Assembly: GCF_001747095.1 (NCBI RefSeq)
Contig: NZ_MDGP01000001.1
Coordinates: forward strand, 479,001-543,000
Direction: 5' to 3'
From: Roseivirga sp. 4D4
GTDB lineage: Bacteria; Bacteroidota; Bacteroidia; Cytophagales; Cyclobacteriaceae
Length of the DNA stretch: 64,000 nt
The notes under the pieces were generated by a model that was given only the letters and a program-made list of their open reading frames with translations, had not been told where the DNA came from and made no database searches. The position numbers and the translations under genes are program-made. Below, piece after piece: positions 7,520 through 16,916 of the stretch. The stretch's first letter is position 1. Every line of letters starts with the position of its first letter.

Positions 7520-8704
7520 ATGTTTGATGCCAAAGACATAAAACGTTTTCGAGAAGAAACAGATGGAACCCAAAAGGTTATTCATTTGAATAACGCTGGT
7601 AGTGCGCTGCCACCAAATGTTGTCCGTGATGCGGTGATTTACTACACTGCTGAAGAAGCAACCTATGGGGGCTATGAGACACATTCGAAATACTTTGAGC
7701 AGATTGAACTCACCTATGATGTGATTGCAAAACTGCTTAATGCATCAAGAGAGGAGATTGCATTGGTAGAAAATGCTACGGTAGCCTGGAATGCAGCTTT
7801 CCAAGCCATTGACTGGCAAGACGGAGATGAGGTCATCACCAATCAATCGGATTATGCCAGTAACTACATTTCTTATCTACATCACCCACGTGATTTAAAG
7901 ATTAAACTGATCCCCAACCGCGACAATGGTGATCCCGATCTCGAGGCCTTCGAAAGGATGATTTCTCCGAAAACAAAATTGGTTTCCATTACGCACATGC
8001 CAACGAATGGAGGGTTGGTGGCACCGGCAGAGTCGATAGGGCAAATCTGTAGAAAGCACCAAGTACTCTACCTTTTAGATGCTTGTCAATCGGCAGGTCA
8101 GTACCCTCTTGATGTTGAGGCGATTGGCTGCGATATGCTTTCTGCGACTGGGCGGAAGTACCTGAGAGGTCCCAGAGGAACGGGCTTCCTCTATGTAAGG
8201 AAATCAATTTTGCCCGAACTGAGGCCATACTATGTCGATCTACATTCAGCCAACTGGACGGGTAAGGACTCTTATGAAATAAGGTCTGATGCACGCAAGT
8301 TTGAGAATTGGGAAGGAAGCCGAGCAAACACGATGGGGCTTAAAGTTGCTTGCGAATATATTTTGGATGTTGGTATTCACAACATATGGGAGCGAGTGCA
8401 AGAGCTTGGAGCTTACCTGAGAAATGAACTATCGAAAGTAGACGGTGTCCAAGTGCATGATATTGGATCAGTGAAAAGTGGCATAGTATCTTTTACGGTA
8501 GAGGGTAAATCGGCTAATGAGGTTAAAGAATATCTCTTAACTAAAAATATCAATGTCTCCTGGAACGGTGTACCGAATACTTATCTCGATATGACAGCGA
8601 GAGGCTTACAAGAGATAGTCCGTGCTTCAGTACATTATTACAATACAAAGGAGGAGATTGACTTTTTCACTCATGAGTTAGCTGTACTTGCTAGTAGTTC
8701 CTGA
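7520..8704 (+). CDS. Aminotransferase class V-fold PLP-dependent enzyme
   Basis: A 394-residue cytosolic PLP enzyme of the cysteine desulfurase/isopenicillin-N-epimerase branch. The cofactor-binding aspartate and glutamine are in YLLDACQSAGQYPLDV, and the Schiff-base lysine is in SATGRKYLRGPRG. The conserved N-terminal 'LNNAGSALPP' is typical of the group. No cysteine-rich loop characteristic of IscS/SufS is evident near the C-terminus, so it may act on another amino-acid substrate (for example lyase or epimerase chemistry); the substrate is undetermined. It stands alone between a repeat-rich spacer and the DUF3857 genes. Confidence 0.82.
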   Translation: MFDAKDIKRFREETDGTQKVIHLNNAGSALPPNVVRDAVIYYTAEEATYGGYETHSKYFEQIELTYDVIAKLLNASREEIALVENATVAWNAAFQAIDWQDGDEVITNQSDYASNYISYLHHPRDLKIKLIPNRDNGDPDLEAFERMISPKTKLVSITHMPTNGGLVAPAESIGQICRKHQVLYLLDACQSAGQYPLDVEAIGCDMLSATGRKYLRGPRGTGFLYVRKSILPELRPYYVDLHSANWTGKDSYEIRSDARKFENWEGSRANTMGLKVACEYILDVGIHNIWERVQELGAYLRNELSKVDGVQVHDIGSVKSGIVSFTVEGKSANEVKEYLLTKNINVSWNGVPNTYLDMTARGLQEIVRASVHYYNTKEEIDFFTHELAVLASSS

Positions 8705-8846
8705 CTTGTACTCGACCTCAGAAGATCGTAGATATTGTCCATCTGGTAACTGTCGTTTTTTGCCAGAATTTTATTGCTGAATAAATTTTGATTATAATAT
8801 TTTCAGGGTTTAATTAGTTTTTTGTGGCATTCATAACCTTAAACTA

Positions 8847-10868
8847 ATGACTCGATTTTTTACTTGTTGCCTGGTGATCTTTTGTTTTTATACTGCCAGT
8901 GCCCAAGAGCTTAAACTGAAGTATGGTGATCTTGATAAATCCAATTTTGATATTATCGAGTTTGATGGAGACTCGTCTGTCAGTGCAATTATATTAGCTG
9001 ATTTGGGGTTTTCTGAAATTCAATACGATGAAAACAGAGGTTGGTATTTGTTCTTTGAAAAGCATACTAGAATAAAGGTATTGAGTACTGAAGGGTATAA
9101 ATATGCTGATATTGAAATACCACTTTATCATAGTGGATCAGTAAGAGAAGATCTTAGCAGCTTTAAAGCGATCACCTATAACATGGTAGATGGCAAAGTC
9201 AAGCAAACTAAAACTAAGAAGAAGCAGAACTTCAAAGAGAAGATTAACGATTATTGGGATCGCATAAAATATACGCTACCTGATGTTAAAGAGGGGTCAA
9301 TTATTGAATATGTCTATTCAGTGAAATCTGACTATTTCTTCAATTTACACGACTGGACCTTTCAGCATAATGTGCCGACTTTATGGTCTGAATATCGAGT
9401 AGGTGTGCCAGAGTACTTTAACTATCAGAAAATCATGCAAGGCTACCACCCGATGGTCATTAATGATGAAGGTAAATTCACAGAAACTATAACTTCTACT
9501 TCACGGCAGGTGGGAGATGAGAGAGGTTTAGGAGCTACAAGGGGGAGTTACAGGACGGACCGTTATAATTATGATAAAACGGTTTATCACTGGGCGGCAG
9601 AGAAAATACCAGCTTTCAAAACTGAGCCGTACATGAACAGTCGGAATAACTATATTTCAAAGGTAGAGTTTGAATTGGCCAGCACTAAATTCCCAAACAA
9701 CGGTGTAAAGAAATTCATGGGTACTTGGGCGGATATTAATAAAAGCTTTCTTAATAACGATGATTTTGGAGGCAGACTCAGAGGTAGTAATTTCCTCAAA
9801 GAAGATGTAGAGAAATTAATTGCTGGTAAGACTACGGCAGCGGAGAAAGCCGGTGCCATCTACGACTTTGTAAAGAATAAGGTGGAGTGGAACGGTTATA
9901 ACAGAAGGTATGCTGATAAAAGCTTTAAGCAAATAATAGAAAGCGGCCAGGGCTCCAGTGCAGATATCAATTTGTTATTGGCCAATATGCTCATCAAAGC
10001 GGGAATAGACGTCAGTCCCATCCTTGTGAGCACTAGAAGTAATGGATTTATCAAAGAGCAATTCCCGCTTTCTAGCCAGTTCAATTATGTAATTGTCCAA
10101 GCTAACCTAGATGAAAAACAAGTGTTCTTGGATGCTACCGACAGGTCACTTCCAATGCACCTTATTCCATTACGTGCGATTAATCAACAGGGCTTTAAGG
10201 TTGGTGATAAGGAATTTGGCTGGGTTGACGTGAGTGCAACGGGGATGTTTGATACTATGGTAAGTGCAAATATGGCGTTGACAGAGGAAGGTGTTTTAAC
10301 CGGAAACGTTTTAACTCGGTACGGTGGATATTCTGGTCGATCTAAGAGGAGTGCTATGTCTAAAGATGATATACAGACTAAAGAGGAAGAAAGAATGGGT
10401 TGGAAAATTGATTCACTTAAGATTGATAACCTAAAGGACCTTACTAAACCAATTTCAGTTTCATATGATTTAAAAACTCAGCAAGGGGTAGAAGTTTTGG
10501 GTAATCTGATTTATATCAACCCATTTATAATTGAACAGACTGATGAAAACCCTTTCAAACTTGAAAAGAGAGAGTTTCCTGTAGATTTTGTGGCACCTCA
10601 ACGCTTCAATTATGTCTATACCTTAAGTATTCCTGAAGGCTTCACCTTTGATGAGGTACCAGAAAGAGCCTCGATAGCTTTGCCAAACAAAGCAGGTATA
10701 TTGAGATACTTGGTTGGTGTACAAGGAAATCAATTGACGATTTCTATGAAAATGAGTATTCAGCAGTCCCTATTTACCGGAATAGATTATCCTGCCTTGA
10801 GACAATTCTTTGCAATGATGGTAGAAAAGGAAGGTCAACAAATTGTTTTGAAACGGGTAACAGAGTAA
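8847..10868 (+). CDS. DUF3857/transglutaminase-fold exported protein lacking the catalytic triad
   Basis: A 673-residue exported protein (signal peptide to about residue 19, ASA-Q). It carries an N-terminal DUF3857 beta domain (about 60-250), a transglutaminase-like fold (about 300-435) and a DUF3858-like C-terminal domain. At the place of the catalytic cysteine the sequence is GQGSSADINLLL (S371), and the histidine position reads QFNYVIV (Y414), so the cysteine-protease-like triad present in the next gene is missing. It probably acts as a binding or structural protein. It is followed after 23 bases by a paralog with an intact Cys/His, suggesting a working pair in the periplasm. Confidence 0.8.
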   Translation: MTRFFTCCLVIFCFYTASAQELKLKYGDLDKSNFDIIEFDGDSSVSAIILADLGFSEIQYDENRGWYLFFEKHTRIKVLSTEGYKYADIEIPLYHSGSVREDLSSFKAITYNMVDGKVKQTKTKKKQNFKEKINDYWDRIKYTLPDVKEGSIIEYVYSVKSDYFFNLHDWTFQHNVPTLWSEYRVGVPEYFNYQKIMQGYHPMVINDEGKFTETITSTSRQVGDERGLGATRGSYRTDRYNYDKTVYHWAAEKIPAFKTEPYMNSRNNYISKVEFELASTKFPNNGVKKFMGTWADINKSFLNNDDFGGRLRGSNFLKEDVEKLIAGKTTAAEKAGAIYDFVKNKVEWNGYNRRYADKSFKQIIESGQGSSADINLLLANMLIKAGIDVSPILVSTRSNGFIKEQFPLSSQFNYVIVQANLDEKQVFLDATDRSLPMHLIPLRAINQQGFKVGDKEFGWVDVSATGMFDTMVSANMALTEEGVLTGNVLTRYGGYSGRSKRSAMSKDDIQTKEEERMGWKIDSLKIDNLKDLTKPISVSYDLKTQQGVEVLGNLIYINPFIIEQTDENPFKLEKREFPVDFVAPQRFNYVYTLSIPEGFTFDEVPERASIALPNKAGILRYLVGVQGNQLTISMKMSIQQSLFTGIDYPALRQFFAMMVEKEGQQIVLKRVTE

Positions 10869-10891
10869 GGCAATAATTCAAATCGAGCTGA

Positions 10892-12799
10892 ATGTTTAAA
10901 AGATCGGTATTAACCATTTTTCTTCTGTCAACAGCCTTAGCGATTTGCTCAAGTGCTGTCTTTAATCATGCTTTCCAAGAGAAGAATGTGAATGCTATTA
11001 TTCACAAGGATCACGGTCTTTTTAAAATAGAATCTCTAACGGAAGCTACTTTTAATCAATCATTTAGGGCCACAATTCTCAATGCGAAGGCCAAGCACTT
11101 TGCTGAATTGAATGAGTATTATGATGGTCTCTCTAGTGTGAAGTTTATTTCAGCAAAAGTTTATGATAGCAAGGGTGACCTGATTTATAAACTCAAGAAG
11201 TCAGATATAGGAGATCAGAGCAATATAAGTGGCATCAGTGTTTTCGAGGATGGACGGATTAAATGGCTTGACTTAACTCAGCAAAGCTATCCTTACACCA
11301 TAGAGTATGAGGTACAGAAGAGTTACCAGCACACCTTCCATATGCCGAATTGGTACGTCATTCCTGCTAAGAATGTTCTGGTTCAGTCATCTAGATTTGA
11401 GATAGACTCCCCAACAGAAATGGAGCCCAGAGTATTCCAAAAGAATATTGCGGATTCTAGCTTTAAGAAAAGCATTGTGGGAAGTAGGTCTCATTTGAAA
11501 TGGGAGTTTCAAAATGTCAAGCCAATAAGCAAAAGCTTAAGGGGAGAAGAAGCTTTGAAGTATTTGCCAATTATTAACACTTCTCCCTCTAAGTTTGAAT
11601 ATGATGGGTACCAGGGAGATTTTTCTACTTGGGATGATTTTGCTAGCTGGATCGAGACCTTAAATAATGGTAGAAACGATCTGGATACAACTGTTCGTAA
11701 AGAAATTGAAAAGCTTGTAGCTGATGTATCAAACGATAGAGATCGTATTCGAATGATATATGATTACCTCCAGTCCAACACGAGGTATGTGAGTATACAG
11801 TTGGGCATTGGTGGCTATCAGCCTTTTTTGGCTTCAACGGTACACAATGAAGGATATGGTGACTGCAAAGCATTGTCTTTTTACACGAAATCATTGTTGG
11901 AAGCTGTAGGAATAGACTCAAAGTATGTACTCATTTCAGCTGGAGACGATCCAAGGCCGATCATCCCAGAGTTTCCACAATCAAACTTCAATCATGCAGT
12001 TTTATGTGTCCCCAATAAGGGTGATACTGTGTGGTTGGAGTGCACAAGTCAGACAAATCCTTTTGGCTATATGGGTTCTTTTACTGGTAATCGGAATGCT
12101 TTATTGATCGATGATGGAAAAGGGAAAATTGTAAGAACACCAACCTATGACCAAAGCACTAATAGTGAACAGCACAACATTGAGATTAGCATAGAAGCAA
12201 ATGGGGATGCCAAGGCAGATGTAAATACCACCCTTAGAGGATTGTCTTATGAGCAAGATGGTTTGGCATTTGTATTGAATATGAACAATGATATTCAAAA
12301 GAAATGGGTTTTGGAAAACTCCGGATTTTCAAATTTTGATTTAAACGCTTACGATCTAAAACTTGTCAAGAGTGATTTACCAGAAGCACATATAAAGACG
12401 AGCTATGACTTGAACAAGTATGCCAGAGTTTCAGGAAAACGCTTATTCTTTGAACTGAACCCTTTTGCTGAGTTGCGCCAACCCGTTTCGAGGCCAGACT
12501 CATTATTGAAGGATGAGTTTTTTGAGATAAAAGATGGTGTTACCAAAATTGATTCAGTGACATTCAGGATTCCTGAGAACTTTAGGTTCGAATACTTACC
12601 TGAGCCCGGTAAAGTGTCTACCGAGTTTGGCTCCTTTGAAAGTAATATAGAAAGTGAGAGCGGTATTGTTCATTTCACAAGAAAAGTAGTTATCAAGAAA
12701 GGGAAGTATCCAAGTGTAGGTTATGAAGCTTATGAAGGATTTATAAAAGCGATTAATCGACTGGAGGCTCCTAAAGTGGTTGTCAATAAAACTACTTAG
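10892..12799 (+). CDS. DUF3857 and transglutaminase-like domain exported protein
   Basis: A 635-residue paralog of the preceding product. The signal peptide runs to about residue 22. DUF3857 covers roughly 30-215, followed by a transglutaminase core with candidate nucleophile C325 in EGYGDCKALSFY and histidine H368 in NFNHAVLCV; the acidic third residue would be in WLECTSQ. Such folds cleave or form amide bonds, but the natural substrate of the Bacteroidota DUF3857 proteins is not established. The stop lies inside the end of the convergent agmatinase gene (8 bases shared), so there is no room for a separate terminator. Confidence 0.82.
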   Translation: MFKRSVLTIFLLSTALAICSSAVFNHAFQEKNVNAIIHKDHGLFKIESLTEATFNQSFRATILNAKAKHFAELNEYYDGLSSVKFISAKVYDSKGDLIYKLKKSDIGDQSNISGISVFEDGRIKWLDLTQQSYPYTIEYEVQKSYQHTFHMPNWYVIPAKNVLVQSSRFEIDSPTEMEPRVFQKNIADSSFKKSIVGSRSHLKWEFQNVKPISKSLRGEEALKYLPIINTSPSKFEYDGYQGDFSTWDDFASWIETLNNGRNDLDTTVRKEIEKLVADVSNDRDRIRMIYDYLQSNTRYVSIQLGIGGYQPFLASTVHNEGYGDCKALSFYTKSLLEAVGIDSKYVLISAGDDPRPIIPEFPQSNFNHAVLCVPNKGDTVWLECTSQTNPFGYMGSFTGNRNALLIDDGKGKIVRTPTYDQSTNSEQHNIEISIEANGDAKADVNTTLRGLSYEQDGLAFVLNMNNDIQKKWVLENSGFSNFDLNAYDLKLVKSDLPEAHIKTSYDLNKYARVSGKRLFFELNPFAELRQPVSRPDSLLKDEFFEIKDGVTKIDSVTFRIPENFRFEYLPEPGKVSTEFGSFESNIESESGIVHFTRKVVIKKGKYPSVGYEAYEGFIKAINRLEAPKVVVNKTT

Positions 12800-13613
12800 A
12801 TAGCATTACTGAAAGCAATTCCTTGACAATCTTTGCCGCAACCATGCCCGTAACGCCATTAATGTCTCTATCGGGGTTGTATTCCACTACATCACAGCCT
12901 ACAATATTTGCATTGAGCTTCTGAATCATGCTGATCGCCTCCCGTGTACTGAATCCACCGGGTTCGTGATGAGAGACACCAGGGGCAAAGGCCGGGTCAA
13001 GTACATCCATATCAAAGGTCACATAGACAGGCCCATCAAAGCTAAGGTTGATGTCCGGAGTCCAGTCTTTCATCTCAATTACATCAACTCCAAAGCGATC
13101 GACTTGCTCTTTTTGATGTTGCGTCATGGTACGAATGCCTATTTGCGTTAGGTTCTTAGCCAAACCGTTCTCCATAATCCTTGCAAATGGGCAGGCATGT
13201 GAATGCTTATTCCCATCAAGCTCATCATATAGGTCGCCATGAGCATCAAACTGAACGATGTGAAGATCAGGGTGTCTTTCGGCTATGGCCTGCATGATAG
13301 GGAAGGTCATTGAATGATCACCACCCAGTGAGAATGGAGTTGCTCCTCGAGCTAGAACTTGTTCAATAGGTTTTCTAATGCTTTCGTAACCAGTCAGTTC
13401 TGTATTGCCACACCATTTTACTCGTGGATGCTCATTGAGATCAGTCAGGTTTTCAGCAAAGAAGTTAGCCGAATCAGATTCAATAGAATCAATAATCGAT
13501 TCAGGCGCCTTGGCTGGGCCTTGCATAAAAGATGAGTTCTCATCAAAGGGAATACCTACCAATGCAATATCATTCGCATTGAGTTGATCAAGTGTACTCC
13601 TGATAAGTCCCAT
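12792..13613 (-). CDS. speB: Agmatinase (arginase/ureohydrolase family)
   Basis: A 273-residue manganese ureohydrolase expected to hydrolyse agmatine to putrescine and urea. The metal ligands are visible in SLGGDHSMTFP, VQFDAHGDLYDE and YVTFDMDVLDPAFAPG, and the ending EPGGFSTREA is typical of the family. The 'DLYDE' after the DAH motif and the 'SHACPF' loop favour agmatinase over arginase or formimidoylglutamase, though this is inference. Its ATG overlaps the TAA of glnS by one base, so both are translated from one message, a link with no obvious metabolic reason. Confidence 0.82.
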   Translation of the reverse strand: MGLIRSTLDQLNANDIALVGIPFDENSSFMQGPAKAPESIIDSIESDSANFFAENLTDLNEHPRVKWCGNTELTGYESIRKPIEQVLARGATPFSLGGDHSMTFPIMQAIAERHPDLHIVQFDAHGDLYDELDGNKHSHACPFARIMENGLAKNLTQIGIRTMTQHQKEQVDRFGVDVIEMKDWTPDINLSFDGPVYVTFDMDVLDPAFAPGVSHHEPGGFSTREAISMIQKLNANIVGCDVVEYNPDRDINGVTGMVAAKIVKELLSVMLSK

Positions 13614-15280
13614 TACTTTTTCCAGTTATCCCGAAGAGTAATCGTTCTATTGAATACCAAGTTATCATCCGTTGAATCTTTGTCGACAATGAAGTAGCCT
13701 TGTCTTTCAAATTGAAAGAAATCACCCGGTTTGGCTTTGGCCAAAGATGGTTCTAACAACACATTATGATTTACTTCCAGTGAATTTGGATTCAAGTGAT
13801 TAGTAAACTCGTCATCAATGGCACTCAAGTTTTCGGTAGTGAAAAGGCGATCGTACATTCTTACTTCAGCCTTCACAGCATGATCGACCGAAACCCATCC
13901 AAGTGTACCCTTCACTTTCTTTCCGCTGGTATCATGACCACTGCGGGTTTCCGGATCATACTCGCAATATAACTCAGTGATATTACCTTCAGCATCCTTT
14001 TCGAAACCAGTACATTTTACAATGTATCCATATTTCAACCTCACTTCGCGATCTGGACCTAAGCGGTACCATTTCTTCGGAGAAGGTGGGTTTTCTAAAA
14101 AGTCGCCCTGTTCTATGTAGATTTCTCTGGTTAAAGGCATTTCGCGCGTGCCAGCTGATTCGTCACCTGGATTATTCACTGCGGGCATCAATTCAGTCTT
14201 ATCTTCTGGCCAGTTGGTAATGGTTACTTTCAATGGATCAAGAATACCGAAGACACGATTCGCTTTCTTGTTCAGGTCCTCACGGATGCTATGCTCCAGT
14301 AATGCAATATCTGTGATGCCGTCACGTCTAGCCACACCCACTTTGTGAGCGAAATTCTTGATAGATTCCGGAGTGTAACCTCTTCGCCTTAAACCGGAGA
14401 TAGTCGGCATGCGTGGATCATCCCAACCTGTTACATGGCCTTCTTCTACCAATTGTAATAGCTTACGCTTGCTCACTATGGTGTAGCCAAGGTTTAGCCT
14501 GGCAAATTCAGTTTGCTCAGAAGGAAAAATTTCCAACTCGTTAATCAACCAATCATACAGTGCTTTATGATCTCTAAACTCGAGTGTACACAAGCTGTAG
14601 GTTACATTCTCGATAGAATCCGACTGCCCGTGCGCAAAGTCATAATTAGGATAAATGCACCATTTATCTCCAGTACGGTGGTGATGCACTTTTTTTATTC
14701 TATAGATAATCGGATCTCTCATATGCATGTTGGGAGAGTCCATATCTATTTTAGCACGAAGCACTCGGCTGCCTTCTTCACAAGCGCCATTTCGCATGTC
14801 TTCGAAGAGGGCTAAGTTTTCTTCTATGCTTCTATCTCTGAAAGGGCTTTTTATCCCCGGGATTGTAGGGTTGGTTTTACCGGCACTAATTTCTTCAGCA
14901 CTCTGGTCATCCACATAGGCTTTACCCTTCTTGATGAGTTTCAGTGCAAAGTCATAAAGTTGATCAAAGTAGTCAGAAGTAAAGAGTGGTTTGTCACCAT
15001 AGTCGTACCCAAGCCATTCAATATCCTCGATGATTGCATCTACATACTCAGTACTTTCTTTTGCAGGGTTAGTATCGTCAAAGCGGAGATTACACTTACC
15101 ATTGTACTTTTCGGCCAGGCCAAAGTTGAGTACAATGGACTTGGCATGTCCAATATGCAGGTAACCATTAGGCTCAGGGGGAAAACGCGTCTGGACAATA
15201 GAATTCTTACCTGATTTTAGGTCTTCTTCTATCATTTGCTCGATAAAGTTGAGCGATTCTCTGTTTTCGTTTTCCGACAT
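13613..15280 (-). CDS. glnS: Glutaminyl-tRNA synthetase
   Basis: A class I aminoacyl-tRNA synthetase of 555 residues, the same length as typical bacterial GlnRS. The HIGH motif is in PPEPNGYLHIGHAKS (42-45) and the KMSKS-equivalent is VSKRK in 'GYTIVSKRKLLQLV'. The start at 15280 (MSENENRES) is chosen because it gives the family length; the frame is open for 58 more codons upstream, but that extension runs through a perfect terminator hairpin at 15410-15432 and is not credible. Two beta-barrel anticodon-binding domains occupy the C-terminal third. It is the first gene of a two-gene unit with agmatinase. Confidence 0.95.
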   Translation of the reverse strand: MSENENRESLNFIEQMIEEDLKSGKNSIVQTRFPPEPNGYLHIGHAKSIVLNFGLAEKYNGKCNLRFDDTNPAKESTEYVDAIIEDIEWLGYDYGDKPLFTSDYFDQLYDFALKLIKKGKAYVDDQSAEEISAGKTNPTIPGIKSPFRDRSIEENLALFEDMRNGACEEGSRVLRAKIDMDSPNMHMRDPIIYRIKKVHHHRTGDKWCIYPNYDFAHGQSDSIENVTYSLCTLEFRDHKALYDWLINELEIFPSEQTEFARLNLGYTIVSKRKLLQLVEEGHVTGWDDPRMPTISGLRRRGYTPESIKNFAHKVGVARRDGITDIALLEHSIREDLNKKANRVFGILDPLKVTITNWPEDKTELMPAVNNPGDESAGTREMPLTREIYIEQGDFLENPPSPKKWYRLGPDREVRLKYGYIVKCTGFEKDAEGNITELYCEYDPETRSGHDTSGKKVKGTLGWVSVDHAVKAEVRMYDRLFTTENLSAIDDEFTNHLNPNSLEVNHNVLLEPSLAKAKPGDFFQFERQGYFIVDKDSTDDNLVFNRTITLRDNWKK

Positions 15281-15401
15281 TTCCTCTTTGTTCTGAATTA
15301 GGTGCAATTTTACTAAAAGACGGTCATATGAACGAGAAATAAGGCAAATCATTTGTGCGCAACGATCTGACTTTATCTCCTTAAGATAGTCAGCTTTGAT
15401 A

Positions 15402-15432
15402 ATATAAAAGCCCCGATCCGTATGATCGGGGC
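15402..15432 (-). terminator. Rho-independent terminator upstream of glnS
   Basis: Perfect 9-bp stem GCCCCGATC (15410-15418) and GATCGGGGC (15424-15432) with a 5-base loop; on the minus strand it is followed by CTTTTATATT. It probably ends the transcript of the beta-barrel/kelch/DUF4270 operon and insulates glnS. Confidence 0.8.
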
Positions 15433-15534
15433 GTACAGATTGTAGTATGGTCATTATCTAGTTCTCAATCTGCCTATTGGTCTTAATTGCTTATACTGGA
15501 TGCTTTACCTTCCATACTGGACTAAAAGTTAAAT

Positions 15535-15557
15535 GCCCCGACCCATTTGGTCGAGGC
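15535..15557 (-). terminator. Second hairpin terminator candidate after the beta-barrel operon
   Basis: Stem GCCCCGACC (15535-15543) with GGTCGAGGC (15549-15557), one mismatch, followed on the minus strand by ATTTAAC. It resembles the hairpin at 15410-15432 in sequence, and the two form a tandem pair 100 bases apart. The rest of the 391-base gap 15281-15671 shows nothing else recognisable apart from the glnS promoter region. Confidence 0.5.
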
Positions 15558-15671
15558 AATTAGAGGATTGGATATGGGTTTTATTTAGCTAGTATCTTTA
15601 CTAGTATAGGTAAGATAGCCCTTAGACAGATAGGTTTAAACAATACTCAGCCAAGGCATATAAGTTATCAG

Positions 15672-16916
15672 TTAACGCTTCTTACCTTCTGATTTTGAAT
15701 GTTTTCGTCTGGTTTTTATGCTCGGACTTCCAAATTTGTAGCCGATTCCGAAGTTAAAGTTTAGGTTGTCGTAATTGGTGACACCATTGACGGGGCTATC
15801 AAACTCCTGACTTTTAAATCCTTCAAACTGTAAGGTCATATACACCCTGGGAAGGATGGGAGCTTCCACGCCTATACCATACCGTAACCCATGCGTTTCT
15901 TTACTCATTGTTGATCTTCGGTCTCTGATATCGCCATTGGTATTGGTGAACACTTTAAAGTTGATAAGCTCCATGCTCACATGCTCATAGCCCAGAATAC
16001 CATAATATTTGTACTTGCCTTTCTTGAAATAGTATTTCATTCCTATGGATGGAGAAAGTATGACCTGATTTCTTGTTTGGTTAGAGAAGCTGGAGCCCGG
16101 CACGGGTGTTCCTAAGGCTTGTCTCTGCTTGTCTTCATTGGGTAGTTTAAAGGAAAAACCAAGCCCTGCCTGGAGTATCAAGCGATCTGAAAGACCATAA
16201 CCCAAATTGAGCTTGTAGTGTCTGCCATTATTAGCAATATTGAACCTTTCATTCCCAATGTCCTGATCACTTAGTAGAAACCATGTGCCCATCTGGAAAT
16301 CTATATGGAACAAGCCTTTGTTCGACCGTCTTACAATAGAGTCACTTTCAACAGAGTTTCTGATCATTTTACCTCCCAATTCAAAACCCCATTTTCTTCG
16401 AATGCCACTAGGGTCCAATGCATCTTTAAACTGGTTTAGGTTGGAGAGTGCGCTGACAGGATAGAACTGTGCTCTACCCGGTCTTTTGTTATACACCTCA
16501 GTATTGAATTCGCCAAAGACTAAAGTCATCGATGGCTCAAACTTATTTTGCTCTAAGATGGCAAGGCTCGCCTCAGAAGCAGACGAAGCATCGATGACAA
16601 TGACTTTGTTCTCATCTATATTGCCAAAGCGTATACCATCATTGACTATGGTTTCAATTTCGTCCAGTTTGAAATCTTCACCTTCAATGATGACCTCAAT
16701 GCCTCGATTGTTATTTCGAAGCTCTGCTTTTGCGGTTTCACTTATTGCGCTGTTCTCTTTATTAAAAAAAACGATATAATAAGCGTTGTCAGCGGTATTC
16801 CTGAACGATCCGAAAGAAGTAGATATTGTGCCTGTTTGCCCGCTAGAGGTTACGGGCAAAACAAACAACAACCAAACCACGAGGACTCTCAGGGTGTATG
16901 TGAAATGATTCACCAC
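15672..16916 (-). CDS. Outer-membrane beta-barrel protein
   Basis: A 414-residue exported protein with a signal peptide (to about residue 27, SSG-Q). Residues ~30-150 form a small mixed alpha/beta domain with no recognised motif; residues ~170-400 alternate in the manner of outer-membrane strands ('YKLNLGYGLSDRLILQAGLGFSFKLP', 'NFNFGIGYKFGSPSI'). It begins with a GTG codon that overlaps the TAG of the kelch gene by one base, indicating coupled translation. Together with the kelch and DUF4270 lipoproteins it seems to form one envelope complex. A basic tail (KTRRKHSKSEGKKR) is unusual for a barrel, where the last strand normally ends in an aromatic residue. Confidence 0.72.
   Translation of the reverse strand: MVNHFTYTLRVLVVWLLFVLPVTSSGQTGTISTSFGSFRNTADNAYYIVFFNKENSAISETAKAELRNNNRGIEVIIEGEDFKLDEIETIVNDGIRFGNIDENKVIVIDASSASEASLAILEQNKFEPSMTLVFGEFNTEVYNKRPGRAQFYPVSALSNLNQFKDALDPSGIRRKWGFELGGKMIRNSVESDSIVRRSNKGLFHIDFQMGTWFLLSDQDIGNERFNIANNGRHYKLNLGYGLSDRLILQAGLGFSFKLPNEDKQRQALGTPVPGSSFSNQTRNQVILSPSIGMKYYFKKGKYKYYGILGYEHVSMELINFKVFTNTNGDIRDRRSTMSKETHGLRYGIGVEAPILPRVYMTLQFEGFKSQEFDSPVNGVTNYDNLNFNFGIGYKFGSPSIKTRRKHSKSEGKKR

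Noticed and set aside
15281..15454. N-terminal extension of glnS by 58 codons
   Set aside because: The extension is encoded by a perfect terminator hairpin and its flank, and the shorter start gives the usual GlnRS length.
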